From: Oscillospiraceae bacterium
GTDB taxonomy: Bacteria > Bacillota > Clostridia > Oscillospirales > Oscillospiraceae
Direction: 5' to 3'
Assembly (NCBI GenBank): GCA_031282225.1
Contig: JAITEC010000196.1
Coordinates: 1-5,777, forward strand
Length of the DNA: 5,777 bases
Shown here piece after piece: positions 1 through 5,605 of the stretch. Each line of letters starts with the position of its first letter. The stretch's first letter is position 1. Both the position numbers and the translations under genes were made by a program. The notes beneath the pieces are model-generated. The model was not told the DNA's origin and ran no database searches. It was given only the letters and a program-made list of their open reading frames with translations.

Positions 1-674
1 CGTCCGGCAGCGGCAAGACGACGCTTCTGCGCTGTCTGAATTTCCTGGAGCTGCCCGACGAGGGCGTCATACGCGCGGCGGGCGAGACGGTGTTCGATTC
101 CGCCGAGTCACGCGGCGTCACGGAGCGCGAGCTGCGACGCCGCCGGCTGCACTTCGGGCTCGATTTCCAGAACTTCAACCTGTTCCCGCAGTACACGGCT
201 CTCGAAAACGTGGCGCTGGCAGGGCGGCTGCTGGCACGGGAGCAGCCGGACTACGCCCGCCGCCGCGCGGAGCTCTTCGCGGAAATAGACGAAAAGGCTC
301 GCTCGCTGCTCGACTCCGTCGGGCTGATGTCAAAGCTCGGCGCTTACCCGCACGAGCTCTCGGGCGGGCAGCAACAGCGTGTGGCCATCGCGCGCGCGCT
401 GGCGCTCTCTCCCGATATACTCTGCTTCGACGAACCCACGTCCGCGCTCGACCCAGAACTAACGGGCGAGGTGCTGCGCGTTATACGCTCCTTGGCTGCG
501 CGCCACACCACGATGGTGATAGTCACGCACGAGATGCAGTTCGCGCGCGAGGTCTCCGACAAGGTAATATTCATAGACGAGGGCTCTATAGTTGAGCGCG
601 GCTCCCCAGAGGACGTTTTCGGCAGCCCGAAGAGCGAGCGCACAAGGCGTTTTTTGGATCGGTATTCCGGTTAG
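1..674 (+). CDS. Polar amino acid ABC transporter ATP-binding protein (GlnQ/HisP type), 5'-truncated
   Basis: This is the cytoplasmic ATPase of an amino-acid ABC importer, which would pair with a membrane permease and a substrate-binding protein lying outside the window. The reading frame is open from the first complete codon at base 3 and gives 223 residues before a TAG stop. It starts inside the Walker A motif (SGSGKTT, window residues 1-7), so roughly 30 N-terminal residues are missing. Then come the Q-loop (FQNFNLFP, 55-62), signature LSGGQ (119-123), Walker B ending in FDEP (142-145), D-loop SALD (147-150) and the H-loop VTHE with His176. The PTSALDPEL and VTHEM motifs and the C-terminal pattern are typical of the polar amino acid subfamily. 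The segment before the signature (about residues 75-105) is longer than in E. coli GlnQ, which I recall as usual for clostridial members. An apparent start at base 90 is an internal GTG, not the true start. The substrate cannot be read from an ATPase. The gene converges on the acetyltransferase gene with a 5-base gap. Confidence 0.95.
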   Translation, partial: SGSGKTTLLRCLNFLELPDEGVIRAAGETVFDSAESRGVTERELRRRRLHFGLDFQNFNLFPQYTALENVALAGRLLAREQPDYARRRAELFAEIDEKARSLLDSVGLMSKLGAYPHELSGGQQQRVAIARALALSPDILCFDEPTSALDPELTGEVLRVIRSLAARHTTMVIVTHEMQFAREVSDKVIFIDEGSIVERGSPEDVFGSPKSERTRRFLDRYSG

Positions 675-679
675 TTGCG

Positions 680-1618
680 CTATATGCTGTAGTCCCAGTA
701 CTCCTCAGTCGGGAGTTCCAGGTCGTATTTATCCCTGTCCCGCCTGTTTTGCATATCCGTGTCGCCCGCGTTCACGCGCGTCTTGCCGGAGACGGGCTTT
801 GTTATGAACGCGTTGGCTCCTATCACCACTCCCTCGCCTATGACGGTGCCGCCCCCCAATATCGATGCCCCGGAGTATATAGTCACATGGCTTTCTATGG
901 TAGGGTGCCGCTTTACTCCGGACATAAGCTGGCCGCCGCGCGTAGATAGCGCGCCGAGCGTGACCCCTTGGTATATCTTCACGAAATCACCTATACTGGT
1001 AGTCTCGCCTATCACTATGCCCGTGCCGTGGTCGATAAAGAAATGGTGCCCTATCGTGGCGCCGGGGTGTATCTCTATGCCCGTGAGCCCGTGCGCGTGT
1101 TCGCTCATCATCCTCGGTATGAGCGGCACGTTGAGGGCATACAGTTCATGCGCCAAACGGCTCACGGCGATTGCGTAGAGTCCCGGGTACGACAGGACTA
1201 TCTCCTCTTTGCTGTACGCCGCCGGGTCGCCGTCGAACGCCGCGTCGACGTCCGTTGCCAGAACGGCGCGGATTGACGGCAGTTTTTCCAAGAACTCGTA
1301 CGTTATCTCAATGGCGCTTTTGTCGTCCCTCATGCTCTCTTTTCTGTATGGCAGGGCGCGCCCTATCTGTTTTTCCAAACTGTAAATCACGTCTTCCAAT
1401 ATCTCGCCCACATGGTAGTCCAGCGAGTCCTCGCGCAGAGGCTTTTGAGAAAAAAAACCGGCGAAAATAAGCGAGCACAGCCGCTCGAGAATCACGACCA
1501 CTGCGGACTTGCTTATCTGATCGGTCTCATCGACTTTGATCAGCGTCTCCTCCTCGTGGTAGCTGCGCACAAGCGCCGCCACCAGTTCGCGTATCTTCGC
1601 ATCCCGTTTTTCCGGCAT
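680..1618 (-). CDS. cysE: Serine O-acetyltransferase (CysE/EpsC family, long form)
   Basis: This enzyme transfers acetyl from acetyl-CoA to L-serine, giving O-acetylserine, the first step of cysteine synthesis in the cytoplasm. The 312 residues comprise an alpha-helical N-terminal region (about 1-178) and a left-handed beta-helix of hexapeptide repeats (about 180-275) starting with GIEIHPGATIG. His197 in FIDHGTG matches the catalytic His158 of E. coli CysE. Glu182 stands where E. coli has Asp143, an acidic swap that I recall in Bacillus CysE too. KRHP (His238) matches the second conserved histidine. The length exceeds B. subtilis CysE (about 217) and fits the roughly 310-residue form with an extended helical domain. 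The chain ends in WDYSI; a C-terminal Ile is the anchor used by other CysE proteins to dock into cysteine synthase. I chose the ATG at 1618 over one 69 bases upstream because GGGAGGGG sits 6 bases before it and the longer form would overlap accA. It is last in the acc cluster, 44 bases after accA. epsC is an alternative symbol. Confidence 0.93.
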   Translation of the reverse strand: MPEKRDAKIRELVAALVRSYHEEETLIKVDETDQISKSAVVVILERLCSLIFAGFFSQKPLREDSLDYHVGEILEDVIYSLEKQIGRALPYRKESMRDDKSAIEITYEFLEKLPSIRAVLATDVDAAFDGDPAAYSKEEIVLSYPGLYAIAVSRLAHELYALNVPLIPRMMSEHAHGLTGIEIHPGATIGHHFFIDHGTGIVIGETTSIGDFVKIYQGVTLGALSTRGGQLMSGVKRHPTIESHVTIYSGASILGGGTVIGEGVVIGANAFITKPVSGKTRVNAGDTDMQNRRDRDKYDLELPTEEYWDYSI

Positions 1619-1624
1619 GGTAAA

Positions 1625-1632
1625 CCCCTCCC
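1625..1632 (-). promoter_or_regulatory. Ribosome binding site of the serine acetyltransferase gene
   Basis: GGGAGGGG lies 6 bases upstream of the ATG at 1618 in the accA-cysE gap. It is the most canonical Shine-Dalgarno site inside the cluster and decides the start codon. The 44-base gap shows no convincing promoter, so co-transcription with accA is inferred. Confidence 0.75.
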
Positions 1633-1662
1633 GTTTCCGTATGTTGTGGCGGCGCGCCAATC

Positions 1663-2460
1663 TTACCGTTTTATGCGCCCCATACATCGGAAACGTTCGT
1701 ACCTGCCATGCAGCAGCGAATCTGCAGTCTTCGCGGCGGCGGCCTCGCGCCAGCGCGCGATGTCGGAGCGCAGCGTATCGAATATTCTCTCCGGCTCTTT
1801 CGCGGGCTCGGTTATTACGCGCTCTACCACCCCAAAGCCGAACGCGTCCCGCGCCGTCAGTTTGAGGCTGTCGGCAGCCTCTTCCGCCCTACCTGTATCG
1901 CGCCACAGGATGTTGGCACAGCTCTCGGGGGATATAACGGAATAAATGGCATTTTCCAACATCCACACCTCGTCCGCCACGGCCAGCGCGAGCGCGCCGC
2001 CGCTGCCGCCCTCACCCACAAGCACGGAGAGTATCGGCGTGCGGAGAGCCATCATCGCCGATATGTTCTCGGCAATCGCCTGCCCCTGCCCGCGCTCCTC
2101 CGCGCCGATGCCGCAAAACGCGCCCGACGTGTCCACAAAGCATATTACCGGGCGTCCGAACTTCTCCGCCTGCTTCATCAGCCTGAGCGCCTTTCGGTAG
2201 CCCTCGGGGTTAGGCGCTCCAAAGTTGCGGCGGATGCGGCTGCGCGTATCGCGCCCTTTCTCCGTTGCAATTACCGTAACCGGCTCGCTGTCCAGATAAG
2301 CCAGACCTCCCATGACGGCCGGGTCGTCCGCGAAGCGCCTGTCGCCGTGCATCTCGATAAAATCGGAGAAGACGTTGTATATGTAGTCTATGCCCGTATA
2401 GCGGTCTTTTGACCTGGCCGCGCGCACGCGCTCGTACGCGGCGCCGCGTTGCGTTTTCAT
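1663..2460 (-). CDS. accA: Acetyl-CoA carboxylase carboxyltransferase subunit alpha
   Basis: With AccD this forms the carboxyltransferase that moves CO2 from carboxybiotin on AccB to acetyl-CoA, making malonyl-CoA. The 265 residues carry the family pattern: RYTGIDYI (20-27), GDRRFADDPAVMGGLA (39-54), KGRDT (68-72), RRNFGAPNPEGYRKALRLM (77-95), GIGAEERGQ (117-125), the glycine-rich EGGSGGALA (150-158) and YSVISPE (173-179). The crotonase-fold active-site region is therefore intact. The usual DTPGA reads DTSGA (110-114). E. coli AccA is about 319 residues; this short N-terminus is common in Bacillota. I chose the ATG at 2460 because the family homology begins soon after it and a G-run (2468-2473) lies 7 bases upstream. 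An ATG at 2505 would add 15 unconserved residues and overlap the end of accD. It starts 19 bases after the accD stop, which fits equal production of the two subunits. The stop is TAA at 1663-1665. Confidence 0.96.
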   Translation of the reverse strand: MKTQRGAAYERVRAARSKDRYTGIDYIYNVFSDFIEMHGDRRFADDPAVMGGLAYLDSEPVTVIATEKGRDTRSRIRRNFGAPNPEGYRKALRLMKQAEKFGRPVICFVDTSGAFCGIGAEERGQGQAIAENISAMMALRTPILSVLVGEGGSGGALALAVADEVWMLENAIYSVISPESCANILWRDTGRAEEAADSLKLTARDAFGFGVVERVITEPAKEPERIFDTLRSDIARWREAAAAKTADSLLHGRYERFRCMGRIKR

Positions 2461-2479
2461 GGGCGCGCCCCCCGTCTTG

Positions 2480-3337
2480 TCATTTCCGCCTCGCGTGCAT
2501 CTCAAGCAGGCGCGATATGACCTGCTTTTGCCTCGCGCGGTGCACTATCATGTCTATAAAGCCGTGCTCCAAGAGCCCTTCCGCCTTTTGGAAGCCGGTG
2601 GGCGGCTTCTTCCGTATCGTCTGCTCGACGAGCCGCGCCCCCGCGAACCCCACGGTAGCGCCGGGTTCGGCTATGATAATGTCGGCCGACATCGCAAAGC
2701 TCGCAGTGACGCCGCCCATGGTGGGATTTGTCAACACCGACAGATAGAAGTTCCCGCCATCGGCGTGGCGCTGCGCCGCCCCGCATGTCTTTGCCATCTG
2801 CATGAGCGAGAGTATCCCCTCTTGCATACGCGCGCCGCCGGACACGGCGCAGCCCACCACGGGCAGCGAGCGCTCCGCCGCATACTCGAACAAAAGGGTT
2901 ATCCGCTCGCCGACCGCACACCCCATGCTTCCCATCATAAAATACGGCTCCATTATAAATACGCAGCACGGCGCTCCGCCTATTTTCGCCTCCCCGCATA
3001 TGACTGCCTCCGATTCCCCCGCGCTCTTTTTTACGCTTTCCAGCTTTTCGCCGTATCCTGGGAAGCGCAGGAAATCGGCGCTCCCTATGTCTCCGAACAT
3101 CCCGGCGAAGCTGCCATCGTCAGTCATGAACGCCGCGCGCGCCCTTGCGGTCATTTTGAAGTTGTATCCGCAGCGGCACACGCTCATATTCTCCCACAGC
3201 GCGCTGATCGGGTTCCCGTACCCGCACTCAGGGCAGGTCTCCACGACCTCGCTGTCTGCCTCAACCTGTTCCGGCTGCGCCCTTCCGCCTTTTTCAAGTT
3301 CATTTTTCGGTTTCCTGAACAACGGCGCAATCGCCAT
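2480..3337 (-). CDS. accD: Acetyl-CoA carboxylase carboxyltransferase subunit beta
   Basis: This is the zinc-ribbon subunit of the AccA2D2 carboxyltransferase. The 285 residues begin with a basic, hydrophilic leader, then a zinc ribbon (Cys35, Cys38, Cys54, Cys56), then a crotonase-fold domain with GSMGCAVGE (136-144 region), SGGARMQEGILSLMQMAKT (166-184), NPTMGGVTASFA (204-215), IIAEPGATVGFAG (211-223), EQTIR (238-242) and LLEHGFIDMIVHR (255-267). Length matches the family (about 280-305). The second half of the ribbon is C-x-C rather than the usual C-x2-C, one residue short; I translated the DNA directly and the frame is otherwise intact. I chose the ATG at 3337 because AAGGGGGA lies 10 bases upstream and the MAIAPLFRKPK leader is typical. 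The frame extends open for 73 more codons upstream, but these lie inside accC and resemble nothing. It starts 17 bases after accC, and its Shine-Dalgarno site overlaps the accC stop codon, suggesting translational coupling. Confidence 0.96.
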   Translation of the reverse strand: MAIAPLFRKPKNELEKGGRAQPEQVEADSEVVETCPECGYGNPISALWENMSVCRCGYNFKMTARARAAFMTDDGSFAGMFGDIGSADFLRFPGYGEKLESVKKSAGESEAVICGEAKIGGAPCCVFIMEPYFMMGSMGCAVGERITLLFEYAAERSLPVVGCAVSGGARMQEGILSLMQMAKTCGAAQRHADGGNFYLSVLTNPTMGGVTASFAMSADIIIAEPGATVGFAGARLVEQTIRKKPPTGFQKAEGLLEHGFIDMIVHRARQKQVISRLLEMHARRK

Positions 3338-3347
3338 AAAGACAAAG

Positions 3348-3355
3348 TCCCCCTT
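3348..3355 (-). promoter_or_regulatory. Ribosome binding site of accD, touching the accC stop
   Basis: AAGGGGGA lies 10 bases upstream of the accD ATG at 3337, and its first base is the last base of the accC TGA stop (3355-3357). It decides the accD start in a frame that stays open far upstream. The overlap suggests that ribosomes finishing accC help start accD; that coupling is inference. Confidence 0.6.
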
Positions 3356-4644
3356 CAGACAAAATATGTCCCGCGCTTGAAGTCCGGGTCGGTGAGCGTA
3401 ACTATCCTGTCGTCGATATCGTTCGGTATTCCCTCTATTACAAGTTCGCACAAAGCGGCGTACATCTTGCGTATCGCCTCCTCGCGCGTCCCCGCGTGCA
3501 CTATTACCTTCCCGAGCAGCGGGTCGTAATACGGCGTTATGGTGCATCCCGTCCAAAGCGCGCTGTCAAAGCGCACCTTGGGACCGCCCGGAACATGCAG
3601 GAACGTCACGCTGCCGGGCGACACGGCGTTTATGCGGCACTCAATGGAGTGCCCGCTCAGCGCGATGTTCTCCTGCTTGAATGTTAGCGGCACTCCCGCC
3701 GCCACACGTATCTGCCACTTGACGATATCTATCCCTGTAACCTGCTCCGTAACGGCGTGCTCCACTTGAAGCCGCACGTTCATCTCCATGAAGTAGAAAT
3801 TCCCGTCGCCGTCCAGCAAAAACTCCACCGTCCCGGCGTTTCGGTAACCTGCGGCGCGTGCCGCAGCGACGGCGGCACCGCACAGGAGATCGCGTGTCTC
3901 CTGCGTGACAGCCGGGGACGGCGACTCCTCAAGCGTCTTCTGGTTGTTCTTTTGGGCGGAACACTCGCGCTCATAAAGGCAGAGCGCGGTGCCGGCCTCG
4001 TCGCAAAGCAGCTGCACCTCAATATGGCGCGCCGGGTATATCCGCTTTTCAATGTAGAGCGCGCCGTCTCCAAACGCCTCCTCCGCCTCTCGCGAGGCGG
4101 CCGCGAACGCGCGCTCCATCTCTCCCGGGCCGCCCACCGCCCTTATGCCCCTGCCGCCCCCTCCGGAGCGCGCCTTTATCATAATGGGATATCCGATGTC
4201 GGCGGCGGCCTCAACGGCCGCCGCCGCGTCCGGCAGGACGCCGGTCCCCGGGATCACCGGAACGCCGGCCTCCCCCATAATCCGCCTCGCCTCGTCCTTG
4301 TCTCCCATTTTCGCTATTACGCCAGCCGGCGGGCCGATAAACGCGATTCCTGCGGACTCGCACAACTGCACAAATCCCGCGTTTTCCGAGAGAAAACCGT
4401 AACCCGGGTGTATGGCCTGCGCCTTTGTGACCATCGCCGCAGAGACAATCCTGCCGCCGTTCAAGTAGCTCTCCGACGCCGGCGCCTCTCCAATGCACAC
4501 GCCTTGGTCGGCTAGAGCGACGTGGAGCGACGATTCGTCGGCTTTTGAGTAGACAGCCACTGTGGAAATACCCATCTCCTTGCACGCCCTTATGACGCGC
4601 ACGGCGATCTCGCCCCTATTAGCTATCAGTATCTTTGAAAACAT
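3355..4644 (-). CDS. accC: Acetyl-CoA carboxylase biotin carboxylase subunit
   Basis: This enzyme uses ATP and bicarbonate to carboxylate the biotin attached to AccB. The 429 residues have the usual order: the biotin carboxylase N-terminal domain opening ILIANRGEIAVRVIRA (5-20), the ATP-grasp domain (about 115-320) with the glycine-rich SGGGGRG (160-166), and the C-terminal domain ending DPDFKRGTYFV. By alignment to E. coli AccC from memory, these are kept: Lys116, Lys157 (E. coli 159), His207 (209), Glu274 (276), Glu287 (288), Arg291 (292), Gln293, Glu295, Arg337 (338) and the bicarbonate-site Lys236 (238). Two features are unusual. QRRHQK reads QKNNQK, so E. coli His236 becomes Asn234, and the loop after ECRINA (339-343) lacks about seven or eight residues normally found there. 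With the short C-terminus this explains the length below the usual 445-450. I recall clostridial AccC proteins sharing these traits, so it is probably active. The ATG at 4644 lies within the end of fabZ; only a weak GGA-type ribosome site precedes it. Confidence 0.95.
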   Translation of the reverse strand: MFSKILIANRGEIAVRVIRACKEMGISTVAVYSKADESSLHVALADQGVCIGEAPASESYLNGGRIVSAAMVTKAQAIHPGYGFLSENAGFVQLCESAGIAFIGPPAGVIAKMGDKDEARRIMGEAGVPVIPGTGVLPDAAAAVEAAADIGYPIMIKARSGGGGRGIRAVGGPGEMERAFAAASREAEEAFGDGALYIEKRIYPARHIEVQLLCDEAGTALCLYERECSAQKNNQKTLEESPSPAVTQETRDLLCGAAVAAARAAGYRNAGTVEFLLDGDGNFYFMEMNVRLQVEHAVTEQVTGIDIVKWQIRVAAGVPLTFKQENIALSGHSIECRINAVSPGSVTFLHVPGGPKVRFDSALWTGCTITPYYDPLLGKVIVHAGTREEAIRKMYAALCELVIEGIPNDIDDRIVTLTDPDFKRGTYFV

Positions 4645-5080
4645 AATCCGTTCCGTTCTTGATCGTATCTTTTCCGGCGAGACAAAATGAGTATTCGGCC
4701 CGCGCGCAGAGCTTGCCGCCCACGCGTGCCTCGCCTCTGGCGAAATAAAACGGGTGGCGGGATTTCGTGATGGAGCACCGCGTCTCTATAGTGTCGCCCG
4801 GGCGCGCCGCGTTTTTGAAGCGCGCGCCGTCTATGCCAGTGAGGTAGGGCGTCGCGCCCCCCGCTCCACCTTCGAGCAGCGCGCACGCCGACTGGGCCAT
4901 GATCTCGCACAGCACTACCCCCGGCACGACTGGGTTGCCAGGGAAGTGCCCGTCCAAAAACCACTCGTCCCCGCGCACCGCATACGCGCCCAGCGCCGCC
5001 TCCCCATCCCGCGTGACACTGTCGAGCAGCAGCATGGAGCCCCTGTGCGGGAGCAATCCCATCACCTGCGACCTATCCAT
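4619..5080 (-). CDS. fabZ: 3-hydroxyacyl-[acyl-carrier-protein] dehydratase, FabZ family
   Basis: This hotdog-fold enzyme removes water from 3-hydroxyacyl-ACP to give trans-2-enoyl-ACP in fatty-acid elongation. The 153 residues carry LLPHRGSMLLLDSV (9-22), the helix-leading FLDGHFPGNPVVPGV (41-55) with catalytic His45, and CEIMAQSA (58-65) with catalytic Glu59; the 14-residue spacing matches His54 and Glu68 of E. coli FabZ. The PHRGSMLLLD motif departs from the classical PHRYPFLLVD; I recall this style in clostridial FabZ-like proteins. I prefer the ATG at 5080 because it leaves the short leader usual in FabZ, with GGGCGGGG about 10 bases upstream. A GTG at 5104 that overlaps the accB stop as GTGA would add eight residues (161 in total) and cannot be excluded. 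The last 26 bases overlap accC, giving a hydrophilic tail beyond the usual FabZ end. Sitting between accB and accC is the usual place for fabZ in Bacillota clusters. Confidence 0.93.
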   Translation of the reverse strand: MDRSQVMGLLPHRGSMLLLDSVTRDGEAALGAYAVRGDEWFLDGHFPGNPVVPGVVLCEIMAQSACALLEGGAGGATPYLTGIDGARFKNAARPGDTIETRCSITKSRHPFYFARGEARVGGKLCARAEYSFCLAGKDTIKNGTDYVFKDTDS

Positions 5081-5100
5081 GCGCAAATCGCCCCGCCCGC

Positions 5101-5532
5101 TCACAGCGGCTTTATCCTGAACAGCGGGTGCCCGTAATCCACCGCCTGTTTATTCGACGCGCATATCTCGACTATCACGCCGTCGCGCTCTGCCGTTATC
5201 TCGTTCATCATCTTCATCGCCTCGATAATGCAAAGAACATCGCCCGTATGTACTGTGTCGCCCAAGGCGACATACGGCCTTTGCCCCTCCCCGGGGGCGC
5301 AATAGAAAATGCCGACCATCGGCGAGGGCACGGTTATTGCGCCCTCGCCACCCTCCGCGGAGGCGCCTGACCCGTCCCCCCACGAAGCGCCTGCCGCCGG
5401 CGCCGCGCTGTGCGCAGGGCGCCGCCTTAGCTTTACCGACACGTCCCCGTCGGCGTATTCCAAGGACGTCAGCCCCGTCTCACACATGAGTTCCGCGAGC
5501 CTCCTGATATCGTCTGTATCTACCTTAGCCAA
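5101..5532 (-). CDS. accB: Biotin carboxyl carrier protein of acetyl-CoA carboxylase
   Basis: AccB carries biotin on a lysine and shuttles the carboxyl group between AccC and AccA/AccD. The 143 residues have a short helical N-terminal region (1-38), an Ala/Gly/Ser-rich flexible linker (about 39-64) and a biotinyl/lipoyl domain (65-143). That domain has the thumb segment SPMVGIFYCAP (70-80), the attachment motif EAMKM (104-108) with Lys107 as the biotin site, and the closing VDYGHPLFRI (131-140). Length fits the family (about 150). The start is TTG at 5532: AGAGGTGA lies 4 bases upstream, the next Met is only at residue 16, and MAKVDTDDIRRLAEL matches the usual N-terminus. It is the first gene after the promoter at 5569-5597. 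TTG starts are usually weaker than ATG, which may limit AccB output. The enzyme that attaches biotin (BirA) is not in the window. Confidence 0.96.
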   Translation of the reverse strand: MAKVDTDDIRRLAELMCETGLTSLEYADGDVSVKLRRRPAHSAAPAAGASWGDGSGASAEGGEGAITVPSPMVGIFYCAPGEGQRPYVALGDTVHTGDVLCIIEAMKMMNEITAERDGVIVEICASNKQAVDYGHPLFRIKPL

Positions 5533-5536
5533 AAAA

Positions 5537-5544
5537 TCACCTCT
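5537..5544 (-). promoter_or_regulatory. Ribosome binding site of accB, supporting a TTG start
   Basis: AGAGGTGA lies 4 bases before the TTG at 5532. It is a strong Shine-Dalgarno match, and no ATG or GTG in frame lies at suitable spacing. It therefore decides the TTG start. Confidence 0.75.
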
Positions 5545-5567
5545 GGAATATCACTCGAAATCCCATA

Positions 5568-5581
5568 CATATTACAATATG
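5568..5581. promoter_or_regulatory. Perfect inverted repeat over the -10 box, candidate operator
   Basis: CATATTACAATATG is a perfect palindrome of two 6-base arms around a 2-base centre. It covers the whole -10 box and the start of the spacer of the accB promoter. A dimeric regulator bound here would block RNA polymerase. It does not resemble the FapR operator (consensus TTAGTACCTGGTACTAA, from memory), so any regulator is unknown. AT-rich promoters yield short palindromes by chance, so this is a candidate only. Confidence 0.4.
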
Positions 5582-5597
5582 CGCAAGGCAATGTCAA
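5569..5597 (-). promoter_or_regulatory. Sigma-70/SigA-type promoter of the acc-fabZ-cysE cluster
   Basis: The minus strand reads TTGACA (5592-5597), a 17-base spacer, then TAATAT (5569-5574). The -35 box is a perfect consensus match, the spacing is optimal and the -10 box differs from TATAAT at two positions. Transcription would start near 5561-5563, leaving a 5' leader of about 30 bases before accB. That is too short for a riboswitch or T-box leader. The AT-rich stretch stands out against the GC-rich surroundings. The -10 box lies inside a perfect palindrome, a likely place for a repressor to act. The -35 box is only 8 bases from the stop of the upstream gene. Confidence 0.82.
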
Positions 5598-5605
5598 ATC
5601 CGCGC

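Noticed and set aside
618..631. Hairpin TTCGG-CAGC-CCGAA near the end of the ABC gene, possible terminator
   Set aside because: The perfect stem is only five base pairs, it lies inside coding sequence and there is no T-run after it on either strand.
700..716. Hairpin ACTCC with loop then GGAGT near the end of cysE
   Set aside because: It has a five-base-pair stem inside the coding region with no T-run; chance is likely.
1651..1658. GGCGCGCC palindrome in the accA-cysE gap, and a similar GGGCGCGCCC at 2461-2470 before accA
   Set aside because: Such GC palindromes occur widely in this GC-rich window, including in coding regions, so no special role is supported.
1708..2412. Long + strand open frame opposite accA
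   Set aside because: It is antisense to a well-supported gene, is rich in Arg/His/Ala as expected of a GC-rich shadow, and matches no family I know.
2459..3529. Long + strand open frame opposite accD and the end of accC
   Set aside because: It spans the boundary of two real genes on the other strand, has shadow-like composition and no ribosome site of note.
3338..3556. 73-codon N-terminal extension of accD
   Set aside because: It lies inside accC, resembles no AccD leader, and the ATG at 3337 has a good ribosome site.
3757..4515. Long + strand open frame opposite accC
   Set aside because: It is antisense to accC with low-complexity Arg/Leu-rich content and no recognisable domain.
5542..5561. 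Imperfect palindrome around the expected transcription start
   Set aside because: Only 12 of 20 positions are symmetric with the centre mismatched, which is too weak to call a regulator site.
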